Below are positions 16,619-24,654 of a DNA stretch of 30,339 bases, piece by piece. A program made the position numbers and the translations under genes. How positions within the stretch are numbered: position 1 is the stretch's first letter; each line of letters opens with the position of its first letter. The notes below the pieces were generated by a model. That model saw only the letters and a list, made by a program, of their open reading frames with translations. It did no database searches and was not told the origin of the DNA. This DNA is from Lachnospiraceae bacterium UBA1721. Its GTDB lineage: Bacteria > Bacillota > Clostridia > Lachnospirales > Lachnospiraceae. The stretch lies in assembly GCA_002317155.1 (NCBI GenBank), contig DCIR01000059.1, positions 1 to 30,339 of the forward strand. The letters run 5' to 3'.

Positions 16619-16662
16619 TTGAAGCGGCATATGGCCGAAATAATGTAATGGGCATAATGCCC
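16619..16662. promoter_or_regulatory. Weak promoter with two look-alike dyads before thrH
   Basis: TTGAAG (16619-16624) and TAATGT (16641-16646) form a weak promoter with a 16-bp spacer. CGGCATATGGCCG (16625-16637) fills the spacer, and GGGCATAATGCCC (16650-16662) ends 1 nt before the ribosome binding site. Both are short dyads built on GGCATA/ATGCC, 25 bp apart, and could be paired operators or mRNA hairpins. Confidence 0.4.
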
Positions 16663-16674
16663 GAGGAGGAAAAA

Positions 16675-17274
16675 ATGAACATTGTATGTCTTGACCTTGA
16701 AGGAGTACTCGTACCCGAAATTTGGATTGCATTTGCAGAAGCATCAGGAATCCCTGAACTTAGAAAGACAACCAGAGATGAGCCTGATTACGATAAGCTT
16801 ATGAAGTATCGTATTGCAATTCTTAAGGAGCACGGACTTGGACTTAAGGAGATTCAGGATACAATAGCTACTATAGATCCCATGCCCGGTGCTAAGGAGT
16901 TCCTTGATGAGCTTCGCGCTACCACTCAGACTATCATTCTTAGCGATACTTTCTCACAGTTTGCAGCACCTCTTATGAAGAAGCTCGGTATGCCTACCAT
17001 CTTCTGCAATGAGCTTGTTGTAGCAGATAACGGTGAAATCGTAGATTTCAAGATGCGCTGTGATAAGTCAAAGCTCACTACAGTTAAGGCTCTTCAGTCA
17101 TGTGGCTTTGATACAATCGCAAGTGGTGACAGCTTCAATGATCTCGGAATGATTCAGGCAAGTAAGGCAGGATTCCTCTTCAGATCTACAGAGGCAATCA
17201 AGGCAGATTATCCTCAGTATCCTGCATTTGAGGAGTATGATGATCTTCTTGCAGCAATCAAGGCAGCTCTTTAA
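16675..17274 (+). CDS. thrH: Phosphoserine phosphatase / homoserine phosphotransferase ThrH
   Basis: 199-residue HAD-superfamily enzyme. It closely follows Pseudomonas aeruginosa ThrH from the first residues (CLDLEGVLVPEIWIAFAE, TTRDEPDYDKLMKYRI). The family dephosphorylates phosphoserine and can pass the phosphate to homoserine, linking serine and threonine synthesis. Motif I is DLEG (nucleophile D7, with Glu where most HADs have the second Asp, as in ThrH), motif II is ILSDTFSQF, and motif IV is ASGDSFNDLGM. The start is ATG 16675 because AGGAGG ends at 16669; an in-frame ATG at 16648 would place this ribosome site inside the gene. It lies alone, 95 nt before truA. Confidence 0.93.
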   Translation: MNIVCLDLEGVLVPEIWIAFAEASGIPELRKTTRDEPDYDKLMKYRIAILKEHGLGLKEIQDTIATIDPMPGAKEFLDELRATTQTIILSDTFSQFAAPLMKKLGMPTIFCNELVVADNGEIVDFKMRCDKSKLTTVKALQSCGFDTIASGDSFNDLGMIQASKAGFLFRSTEAIKADYPQYPAFEEYDDLLAAIKAAL

Positions 17275-17285
17275 TTTATAATTTG

Positions 17286-17308
17286 CCGGGGGCGACATAC
17301 GTCCCCGG
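17286..17308 (+). terminator. GC-rich hairpin after thrH, weak terminator or processing site
   Basis: CCGGGGGC (17286-17293) pairs with GTCCCCGG (17301-17308) across a 7-nt loop, one G-U pair. No T-run follows (TTAAGCTT), so intrinsic termination should be inefficient and some readthrough into truA is likely. Confidence 0.45.
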
Positions 17309-17368
17309 TTAAGCTTGTGTAATAACATTTTGCGAAATATGCGAAAGCAGCAAGATGTGGTGATGGGA

Positions 17369-18160
17369 ATGATTAAGAATTATAGATTTACAATCAGCTA
17401 TGACGGAACAAGGTATTATGGTTGGGAGCACCAGCCGAATACGGATATGACTATTCAGGGTAAGATAGAGTCAGTTCTTGCAAAAATGCTGATTGGTGAA
17501 AAATACGGTGATTCATCGGATAAGGATGATGAACTGATAAAAGCTTATATCCCTGAAGTATTGTGCGCCGGACGAACTGATTCCGGTGTGCATGCAGAAG
17601 CTATGATTGCCAGTGTAAAGCTCGAATCCGGTTACAGTGCAAAAGAAATATTGGATTATTGTAATCGTTATCTTCCTGATGATATATGTATAAAAGAAGT
17701 TGTGGTTGCCGGCGACAGATTTCATGCACGTTATAATGCGTGTGGTAAAACATACAGATACAGATGCTATATCGGAGAAACCAAACCTGTTTTTGACAGA
17801 AAATATGTATACACATTAGATAAAAAGCCTGATGTTGAACAGATGAAAAAGGCGGCTGCGTTATTAATTGGTGAACATGATTTTAAGTCGTTTTGCAGCA
17901 ATCCCAAGATGAAAAAATCAACAGTGAGACTGGTTGATAAGATTGATATAAGAGTAGATGGTGATTATCTTTCTCTTACATATCATGGGTCGGGATTTTT
18001 GCAGTATATGGTAAGAATAATGACAGGAACATTGCTTGAGGTAGGATGGGGAAAACGTACTCCCGAGAGCATGACAGAGCTTCTTGAGGCTAAGGACAGA
18101 AGGCTGGCAGGTGAAACTGCTCCGGCGCAGGGTCTTACCATGGTTAAGGTTGATTATTAA
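17369..18160 (+). CDS. truA: tRNA pseudouridine(38-40) synthase TruA
   Basis: 263 residues. Cytoplasmic enzyme that isomerises uridines 38-40 in tRNA anticodon stems. Seen: the N-terminal YRFTISYDGTRYYGWEHQP, catalytic D71 in CAGRTDSGVHAE, ARYNACGKTYRYRC, FKSFCSNPKMKKSTVR and GSGFLQYMVRIMTGTLLEVG. D71 lies later than the usual position near 60 because of a charged insertion (about residues 45-60, GEKYGDSSDKDDELIK). The frame stays open upstream to a TTG at 17315; the start at 17369 is preferred because the homologous region begins there and GGTGAT (17359-17364), the 3' half of a Shine-Dalgarno sequence, lies just before it. It is the first gene of the packed unit that continues to 28007. Confidence 0.93.
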   Translation: MIKNYRFTISYDGTRYYGWEHQPNTDMTIQGKIESVLAKMLIGEKYGDSSDKDDELIKAYIPEVLCAGRTDSGVHAEAMIASVKLESGYSAKEILDYCNRYLPDDICIKEVVVAGDRFHARYNACGKTYRYRCYIGETKPVFDRKYVYTLDKKPDVEQMKKAAALLIGEHDFKSFCSNPKMKKSTVRLVDKIDIRVDGDYLSLTYHGSGFLQYMVRIMTGTLLEVGWGKRTPESMTELLEAKDRRLAGETAPAQGLTMVKVDY

Positions 18161-18188
18161 CAGACAAGTAATAAAGGAGACGCTCGGT

Positions 18189-19961
18189 ATGCGTCGTATT
18201 TTTAAGAAGTTGGGCGTTCTGCTCGATAAAAAACAGAAGAGTACAATGGTTGGCTTGCTTATCGTTATGACGATAGGTGCTTTTTTGCAGACCCTTGGAG
18301 TAAGTCTTCTTGTTCAGGTTGTTGAGGTGGTAGTAGATCCTCAGAAGGCTATGAACAGCAGAACAGTTTCGACTGTATATAGAATATTTGGATTTGAAGA
18401 TTTTAAGGTATTTTCGATACTGATAATGGCAGGATTAATTTTGACTTATATTGTCAAAAATATTTATCTGTATTTTCAGTACAAAATGACTTATGCATTT
18501 ATTTATACCAATCAGTTCAGTACATCGGAAAGAATGCTGCGCAATTATATGAGACGTGGCTATGAATATTTCCTTAACGCTGATACTGCAGTAGTGCAAA
18601 GAAGTATTACATCTGATGTTAACAATATGTATGCGCTTATTTTAGCGTTGCTTCAGATGTTTTCAGATGGAGTGGTTTCATTGTGTGTAGCGCTGTACTG
18701 TCTTTTCCAGAGTGGCACACTGACTCTTATTCTTGCGGTTGTATTGATTGTTGTCATGATGATCGTCAAGAAAGTACTTAAACCCATCATGTACAAAGCC
18801 GGTAAAGATAACCAGGATTATTATAGTTCACTGTTTAAGTGGATTTCACAGACTGTGCTCGGCATTAAGGAAGTTAAGATTACCGGACGTGAGACATATT
18901 TTGTAGACCAGTACAAAAAGGCCGGAAAAGGCTATGTCGGTGCAGTTCAGAAGTATACTTTATATAATAATATTCCTAAGCTTTTGATAGAGACTGTCTG
19001 CGTTTCGACGATGATCGGATACATTATTGTATTGATTGTTAATGGCGCTTCTACAGATAATATGCTCACGGTAATGACTACACTTGCGGCAGCAGCGGTA
19101 GTATTGTTGCCTGCGGTTAACCGTATAAATAATCAGATTAATTCAATTGCTTATCTTGAGCCTTTCTTTATGAATGTAAGTGATAATCTCCAGGACGATA
19201 TTAGTGAGGAGAAGGTTGATCTTGCATTTATCGGCAATAAAATTGACAAGCTTCCTATCAAGGAAAAGATTTCTCTCAAGGATATAACATACGCATATCC
19301 CAACACGGAGAAATACATATTTGAGAAGGCAGGACTGGACATAAAAATCGGTGAATCTATCGGAATTGTCGGAGCTTCAGGTGCAGGAAAGAGTACTGTT
19401 GTAGACGTTTTGTTAGGGCTGTTGATTCCTTCAGAGGGTAAGATTATGGTAGATGATATCGATATTACCCAGCGAGATGTTGAACCCGGCTCAGACAGGA
19501 TGAGCGATTACAGAAGATTTCTTGTAAACATTGGTTATATTCCGCAGATGATTTATATGCTCGATGATACCATAAGACGCAATATTGCATTTGGTATTCA
19601 TGATGAGGATATGGATGAGGCGAGAATATGGGAAGTTCTTAAGGAAGCACAGCTTGATGATTTTGTTAAGTCGCTTCCTGATGGTCTGGATACATCTATC
19701 GGAGAAAGAGGCGTTCGTCTGTCCGGTGGACAAAGACAGAGAATTGGTATTGCAAGAGCGCTTTATCATGATCCTGAGCTGATTATTTTGGATGAGGCCA
19801 CATCTGCTTTGGACGGCGATACAGAGGCCGCTATTATGGACTCTATCAATTATTTCCAGGGTAAGAAGACCTTGATTATTATAGCGCACAGATTACAGAC
19901 AATTCAGAATTGTGACCATGTCTACAGAGTAGAAAGCGGAAAGATTAAGCAGGAGCGTTAG
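18189..19961 (+). CDS. ABC transporter, fused permease and ATPase, PglK/MsbA-like flippase
   Basis: 590 residues, half-transporter working as a homodimer. N-terminal membrane domain with about six helices (first at about 18-42), then an ATPase domain from about residue 365. Walker A is GASGAGKST (395-403), the signature is LSGGQRQRIGIARAL, Walker B is LIILDEATSALDGDTE with D535/E536, and the switch His is IIAHR. The N-terminus (RIFKKLGVLLDKKQK) and overall build resemble PglK/WlaB-type flippases of lipid-linked oligosaccharides, which fits the glycosyltransferases downstream; lipid or drug export cannot be excluded. The start is 18189, 9 nt after AAAGGAG (18173-18179), not the in-frame codon at 18084 inside truA. 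It lies 28 nt after truA and 8 nt before the SGNH gene. Confidence 0.9.
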   Translation: MRRIFKKLGVLLDKKQKSTMVGLLIVMTIGAFLQTLGVSLLVQVVEVVVDPQKAMNSRTVSTVYRIFGFEDFKVFSILIMAGLILTYIVKNIYLYFQYKMTYAFIYTNQFSTSERMLRNYMRRGYEYFLNADTAVVQRSITSDVNNMYALILALLQMFSDGVVSLCVALYCLFQSGTLTLILAVVLIVVMMIVKKVLKPIMYKAGKDNQDYYSSLFKWISQTVLGIKEVKITGRETYFVDQYKKAGKGYVGAVQKYTLYNNIPKLLIETVCVSTMIGYIIVLIVNGASTDNMLTVMTTLAAAAVVLLPAVNRINNQINSIAYLEPFFMNVSDNLQDDISEEKVDLAFIGNKIDKLPIKEKISLKDITYAYPNTEKYIFEKAGLDIKIGESIGIVGASGAGKSTVVDVLLGLLIPSEGKIMVDDIDITQRDVEPGSDRMSDYRRFLVNIGYIPQMIYMLDDTIRRNIAFGIHDEDMDEARIWEVLKEAQLDDFVKSLPDGLDTSIGERGVRLSGGQRQRIGIARALYHDPELIILDEATSALDGDTEAAIMDSINYFQGKKTLIIIAHRLQTIQNCDHVYRVESGKIKQER

Positions 19962-19969
19962 TAAACACC

Positions 19970-20920
19970 TTGGCAGACGAGCAAAAAATATCGAATACAA
20001 CTGAAGAGGTGAAGAAGAACAGTGTGATTGCAAAATTTGCAAGACTTATTGTTCTTGGCGGGGCGGCACTGATTGTTTTTGTTATTTTTTTCGTGCGATT
20101 TATGGTTACTGAAAGCAAAAACAACACGTATTACGCTCCTGATATTGTCATTATGGGTGACAGTATTTTTGCATATGCGTTGTTTGGTCCATCTGATTCT
20201 ACGGTGGCAGGATACCTTGAAAAGAAGATGAATGTGACGGTTGCTGATGCTTCTTTTGGCGGAACCTGCATGAGCTATATTGATAAGGATGGACGACTGG
20301 ATACGTCTAATGATGCTTATTGCATGGCAGCACTGACACAGGCTATCGTTGCGCAGGATTTCAGATATCAGGATAATTCCGATATTAGGCTCACTGCGAC
20401 AGATTATTTCGAGGAAAGGCTCGAGATGCTTAAGTCTATAGACTTTTCGCAGGTTGATATTCTGATAATGGATTACCTGTTGAATGATTATCAGATTGCG
20501 GTACCTGTAAGTTGTGGCTCGGATAAATATGATGAGTACACATATGAAGGCGCGATGAGAAGCGTTGTCACGCAGCTTAAGGACAAGTACCCTGAGCTGA
20601 GAATTATAGTAGTTGCTCCGGTAAAGTCCTGGTATACAGATGATTCGATTCCTTCGGACGAGATGGATTTGGGTGGCGGAACCGTTGAAGCTTATATAGA
20701 GTGTCAAAAAATGATAGCCGAAGAACTCGGTGTAGAATGGATATCACTGTATGATATTTACGATGAGTTTGTTGCTGAGAATCCTGATATGATTGTAGAC
20801 GAGAATGGTGAAAGCATTTCGATGATAAAATTTTTTACCGATGATCAGGTTCATCCCAGGATTGTAACACGTGAACTTATAGCTGATCGTTTATGTGAGT
20901 ATCTCACAAACGGAGAATGA
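19970..20920 (+). CDS. Membrane-anchored SGNH/GDSL hydrolase-like protein
   Basis: 316 residues. Short cytoplasmic N-terminus, one membrane helix at about 29-46, then an extracytoplasmic SGNH-fold domain. Block I is VIMGDSIFA (nucleophile S65), with Gly in ASFGGTCMSY, LLNDYQ in the block III position, and D292/H295 in DDQVHP. Such enzymes add or remove O-acetyl groups on cell-envelope glycans. The start is uncertain: TTG at 19970 gives Met-Ala-Asp, the same N-terminus as the paralogue at 28135-29148, but AGGAG is 14 nt upstream; GTG at 20021 behind AGAGGTGA is the alternative. It sits 8 nt after the ABC gene and 1 nt before the next gene, so it belongs to the same glycan unit. Confidence 0.85.
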   Translation: MADEQKISNTTEEVKKNSVIAKFARLIVLGGAALIVFVIFFVRFMVTESKNNTYYAPDIVIMGDSIFAYALFGPSDSTVAGYLEKKMNVTVADASFGGTCMSYIDKDGRLDTSNDAYCMAALTQAIVAQDFRYQDNSDIRLTATDYFEERLEMLKSIDFSQVDILIMDYLLNDYQIAVPVSCGSDKYDEYTYEGAMRSVVTQLKDKYPELRIIVVAPVKSWYTDDSIPSDEMDLGGGTVEAYIECQKMIAEELGVEWISLYDIYDEFVAENPDMIVDENGESISMIKFFTDDQVHPRIVTRELIADRLCEYLTNGE

Positions 20921-20921
20921 T

Positions 20922-22520
20922 TTGAAAAGTTTTAATGATAAGATTATAGAATTAAAAAGGAATATAACATCGCAGAAGCGCAGTGCATTTCTGGCAACGG
21001 TAATCATTGGATTGCTGGTTCATATGGTTGTGATGGTCTCTGACTGGCCCAATCATGATGGATTGGCAAGTATGTATTTTGACCAGAATATGATTACCTC
21101 GGGAAGATGGTTCCTGACTGTTGCCTGCGGTATTTCATCATATTTTACGATTCCGTGGATTATAGGCATATTGGGCATTCTCTATTTGGGAGTGACTGCG
21201 ATGCTTATAGTTGACATTACGGAGATAAGAAGTAATGTAGCTTCTGCTTTGGTAGGAGGATTACTTGTTTCTTTCCCTGCACTGGCATCTACCTTTGCTT
21301 ATGTTTTTACCTTGGATGGTTACATGCTTGCTTTGCTGATGGCGGTAGCTGCAGTGGCTTGTACAAAGAAATACAGGTTTGGCTGGATCGTAGGAGCGGT
21401 ACTTTTGGCATTAAGCCTTGGCACATATCAGGCGTATCTGCCTTTCGCAGTAATGCTTTGCTTATATATGGTTATTCTCAGGGAGACCGGCAAAGGAAGC
21501 ATAAAAGCAAAACTATTGGATTGCCTCCATTACCTTTATATGGGAATAGCAGGTGCTGTGCTATATTATGCTGTGCTAAAAATACTAATGGCTGTCGAAG
21601 GCAAAGTGCTTGATACATATCAGGGAATAAACAGTCTGGAAGGATCGTCTTCAGGTGGTGTGCTTCATGCTATTCCTGAGATGTATAAGGACTTTTTTAG
21701 CTTTACACTTAAATCAAAAATTTTGACGACAAATGTATTCAGTATTGTGGCTTTGGGTGTTTTGGCATTGGTTGTGCTGTATGTATTTGTAAAAGCAGCA
21801 GTACAAAACAAATGGTTTTCAAAGCCCTGGCTATACATTACTGTGATTGGAATTGCGGCTGTTTTACCGATGGCTGTGAATATAGTAATGATTGTATCGC
21901 CTGATGTAAATTATCATTTGATAATGAGATATCAGTGGGTATTGTTCCCGATATTTATGGTTGCGTTTGCTGATAAATATGGAGATTTGCTTGTTGTTTG
22001 TGGTGCTGCGGCATCAAAAACGGGTACTCAGAAGAAATCAAGCAGTATTCCTGCTTTGGCATCGTGGGGGCTTGTCGCCGGTGCTGTGATAATGATTCTT
22101 TGCTATGGAGTGGCTGATAATATAGGATATTCCAATTTGTCAAAAAAGTACGAGAGAACCTACTCATATTGCGTAAGGCTTCTTGATCGTATTGAGCAGA
22201 CGGATGGCTATTATCATGGAATTCCTATTGCAATGATCGGAGTCGTGAGCGATAACGAGTATCCGAAGGCGGATTTAACAGACGGTGTGACTGACAATAT
22301 GATTGGTCTTAGCGGTGATTACCTTCTCTATAAGGGCGCAGACTATCAGAGCTTTATCAAGAATTACTTGGGAGCAGATTTAAATTTCCTGAGTGGTGAT
22401 ATCATTGTTGAGGTTTATAACAGTGACGAATACCAAATGATGGGAAGCTTTCCTGCAGCAGATTCGATAAAGATTGTTGACGGCATTATGTATATTAAGA
22501 CAGAAAACGTTGAAGAATAG
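20922..22520 (+). CDS. GtrII-like membrane glucosyltransferase
   Basis: 532 residues, about eleven hydrophobic segments and a soluble C-terminal part of about 120 residues. The first extracytoplasmic loop (SDWPNHDGLASMYFDQNMITSGRWF) and following helices match the Glucos_trans_II family, whose founder GtrII of Shigella adds glucose from undecaprenyl phosphate to O-antigen outside the membrane. The gene for a GtrB-type enzyme that makes this donor follows directly. The start is TTG 20922, 6 nt after GGAG (20912-20915) and 1 nt after the SGNH stop, so translation is probably coupled; an in-frame GTG at 20895 lacks a ribosome site. The acceptor is unknown; a teichoic acid or wall polysaccharide would fit a Gram-positive cell. 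Confidence 0.82.
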   Translation: MKSFNDKIIELKRNITSQKRSAFLATVIIGLLVHMVVMVSDWPNHDGLASMYFDQNMITSGRWFLTVACGISSYFTIPWIIGILGILYLGVTAMLIVDITEIRSNVASALVGGLLVSFPALASTFAYVFTLDGYMLALLMAVAAVACTKKYRFGWIVGAVLLALSLGTYQAYLPFAVMLCLYMVILRETGKGSIKAKLLDCLHYLYMGIAGAVLYYAVLKILMAVEGKVLDTYQGINSLEGSSSGGVLHAIPEMYKDFFSFTLKSKILTTNVFSIVALGVLALVVLYVFVKAAVQNKWFSKPWLYITVIGIAAVLPMAVNIVMIVSPDVNYHLIMRYQWVLFPIFMVAFADKYGDLLVVCGAAASKTGTQKKSSSIPALASWGLVAGAVIMILCYGVADNIGYSNLSKKYERTYSYCVRLLDRIEQTDGYYHGIPIAMIGVVSDNEYPKADLTDGVTDNMIGLSGDYLLYKGADYQSFIKNYLGADLNFLSGDIIVEVYNSDEYQMMGSFPAADSIKIVDGIMYIKTENVEE

Positions 22521-22529
22521 GAGAGAGAT

Positions 22530-23489
22530 ATGTCGCTCTTGTCCATTGTGCTACCTTCTTATAATGAGGAGCAAAATATAGTTAATACCGGCAAGGTTTT
22601 GTCGGAACTGATGGAAAAAAACGGAATAGATTATGAGCTGGTGTTTGTCAGTGATGGATCTAAAGACAATACTTATGCTGAAATATGTAAGCTTGAGCAG
22701 ATGAACAGTCATGTAAAAGGTGCAGAATTTTCACGCAATTTTGGTAAAGAAGCAGCTATATTTGCAGGACTTGAACTGGCAAGCGGAGATGCAGTTGTTG
22801 TAATGGATTGTGATCTTCAGCATCCGCCGGAAGTTATTTTGCAGATGGTGGAAAAGTGGGAAGCCGGAGCTGAGGTTGTTGAGGGAATTAAGAATAGCCG
22901 AGGCAAAGAGAATATTTTCCATAAAGCATTTGCAAATATTTTTTACGGCATCATGAGCAGCCTTATTAAGATAGATATGAAATCATCATCTGATTTTAAG
23001 CTGCTAGACAGAAAGGTAGTAAATGCTCTTCTTGAGATGCCTGAAAAAGAAACTTTCTTCAGAGCGCTCAGTTTTTGGGTGGGTTTTAAGAAGGAATCAG
23101 TTTATTACGATGTCAGAGAGAGGCAGTTTGGAAGCAGTAAGTGGTCTTTCGGAAGCCTGGTGCGATATGCGATAAGCAATGTTACAGGATTTACGACATT
23201 GCCTCTTAAATTTGTCAGTTGGTTTGGAGTTATTTTTGTAATCCTTGGTGTGGGATTGGGAATACAGACTTTGGTTAAATTCTGCATGGGCACTGCAGTT
23301 GAAGGATTTACCACAGTTATTCTGCTGTTGCTGATGACAGGTGGCCTGATTATGGTAAGCCTTGGTATTATCGGTAACTATATAGCAAGAATTTATGAGG
23401 AAGTAAAAGGTCGCCCCAGATATATCATCAGTAAAGTTACGGATAATATGCCTGAGCAGGTGAAAGGAGCATGGAAGAAAAATGATTAA
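22530..23489 (+). CDS. GT2 glycosyltransferase, GtrB/DPM1-like
   Basis: 319 residues. N-terminal GT-A domain (about 1-220): SIVLPSYNEEQNI, FVSDGSKDNTY, FSRNFGKEAAIFAGL and the metal-binding DCD at 93-95 in VMDCDLQHPPE. Two C-terminal membrane helices (about 233-255 and 265-290) and the tail IARIYEEVKGRPRYI are typical of polyprenyl-phosphate glucosyl- or mannosyltransferases. It would charge undecaprenyl phosphate with a sugar on the inner face, for use by the GtrII-like protein. TAGGAGAG overlaps the previous stop codon and fixes the start; the end overlaps wecE by 8 nt. No GtrA flippase gene lies beside it. Which sugar is used (glucose, mannose, other) is open. Confidence 0.92.
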   Translation: MSLLSIVLPSYNEEQNIVNTGKVLSELMEKNGIDYELVFVSDGSKDNTYAEICKLEQMNSHVKGAEFSRNFGKEAAIFAGLELASGDAVVVMDCDLQHPPEVILQMVEKWEAGAEVVEGIKNSRGKENIFHKAFANIFYGIMSSLIKIDMKSSSDFKLLDRKVVNALLEMPEKETFFRALSFWVGFKKESVYYDVRERQFGSSKWSFGSLVRYAISNVTGFTTLPLKFVSWFGVIFVILGVGLGIQTLVKFCMGTAVEGFTTVILLLLMTGGLIMVSLGIIGNYIARIYEEVKGRPRYIISKVTDNMPEQVKGAWKKND

Positions 23490-24609
23490 TTTTAATGTGC
23501 CGCCTTATGTGGATACTGCGATAGATTATATCAAAGAATGCATCGCCAATCAGAAGATTTGCGGTGACGGTAAATATACAAAAGAGTGTAACAGATGGCT
23601 CGAAGAGAAGACAGGAACCAGAAAGGCGTTACTCACAACTTCGTGTACTCATGCGACTGAATTGGCAGCATTGCTTGCAGATATTCAGCCCGGTGATGAA
23701 GTGATTATGCCTGCTTATACCTTTGTATCGACTGCAGACGCATTTGTACTCAGAGGGGCGATCCCGGTTTTTGTAGATATCAGACCGGACACTATGAATA
23801 TTGATGAGAAAAAAATCGAGCATGCGATTACAGATAAGACCAAGGCAATTGTACCTGTTCACTATGCAGGAGTTGCATGTGAGATGGATACTATAATGGA
23901 TATCGCGAAGCGTCATAACCTGATAGTTATCGAAGATGCTGCACAGGGTATCATGTCTACTTATAAGGGCAAGGCTCTTGGAACTATCGGTAATTTTGGA
24001 GCTCTCAGTTTCCATGAGACCAAGAATTACAGCATGGGTGAGGGTGGAGCTCTTCTTATCAGAGATGATAAGGATGTAGAAGATGCAGAGATTATCCGAG
24101 AGAAGGGAACCAACAGAAGTAAATTCTACAGAGGTCAGATTGATAAATATACATGGGTTAATCAGGGATCGTCTTATTTGCCCAGTGATATGAATGCAGC
24201 TTATTTGTATGCACAGCTTGAGGTGGCGGATAAGATTAACAATGAGCGTCTTGATAATTGGAACCGTTACTATGCCGGTCTCAAAGAGCTTAAGGATGCC
24301 GGCAAGATCGATCTTCCGGTTATACCCGAGGGCTGTGTACATAATGCACACATGTTTTATATTAAGGCGGCAAATATCGAAGAGCGTTCAGCATTGATTG
24401 CTTTCTTAAAAGAAAAAGGAATTATGTGTGTATTCCACTATATTCCTCTTCATACTGCACCTGCGGGAATTAAGTATGGTCGTTTTGATGGTGAAGATGA
24501 ATATACTACCAGGGAGAGTGAGCGTCTTGCCCGACTTCCCATGTACTATGGATTAAAGCCTGAGCAGGTTGATATGATTTGTGAGTGCGTAAAAGAATTC
24601 TACAAATAA
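23482..24609 (+). CDS. wecE: dTDP-4-amino-4,6-dideoxygalactose transaminase
   Basis: 375-residue PLP-dependent DegT/DnrJ/EryC1-family enzyme that converts dTDP-4-keto-6-deoxyglucose to dTDP-4-amino-4,6-dideoxygalactose (dTDP-Fuc4N) with glutamate. Similarity to E. coli WecE is high over the whole length (PAYTFVSTADAFVLRG, DIRPDTMNIDE, VPVHYAGVACEMDTIMDIA, IREKGTNRSKFYRGQIDKY, FHYIPLHTAPAG). PLP lysine is K181 in SFHETKNYS. The start overlaps the GT2 gene by 8 nt. No rmlA/rmlB genes for its substrate lie in the window, so the dTDP-sugar must come from elsewhere. The finished amino sugar is probably a component of the surface glycan built by this unit. Confidence 0.93.
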   Translation: MINFNVPPYVDTAIDYIKECIANQKICGDGKYTKECNRWLEEKTGTRKALLTTSCTHATELAALLADIQPGDEVIMPAYTFVSTADAFVLRGAIPVFVDIRPDTMNIDEKKIEHAITDKTKAIVPVHYAGVACEMDTIMDIAKRHNLIVIEDAAQGIMSTYKGKALGTIGNFGALSFHETKNYSMGEGGALLIRDDKDVEDAEIIREKGTNRSKFYRGQIDKYTWVNQGSSYLPSDMNAAYLYAQLEVADKINNERLDNWNRYYAGLKELKDAGKIDLPVIPEGCVHNAHMFYIKAANIEERSALIAFLKEKGIMCVFHYIPLHTAPAGIKYGRFDGEDEYTTRESERLARLPMYYGLKPEQVDMICECVKEFYK

Positions 24610-24654
24610 GATGTGATTTTTCTGATAAGCAGAAATGAAGGAACAGTATCTGTA

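Noticed and set aside
16648..16674. Upstream in-frame ATG for thrH
   Set aside because: The strong AGGAGG would then be inside the gene, and ThrH homology begins at the second Met.
17315..17368. N-terminal extension of TruA from TTG 17315
   Set aside because: No ribosome site, no homology before the MIKNYRF start, and a GGTGAT element lies just before ATG 17369.
18084..18188. Upstream start of the ABC gene inside truA
   Set aside because: The ATG at 18189 has AAAGGAG at good distance; the extra residues are truA read in another frame.
19958..20707. Minus-strand frame of 249 codons opposite the SGNH gene
   Set aside because: Composition is atypical, no ribosome site or motif is seen, and the plus strand encodes a clear SGNH protein in a packed unit.
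23629..24351. Minus-strand frame of 240 codons opposite wecE
   Set aside because: It is a shadow of a highly conserved aminotransferase gene.
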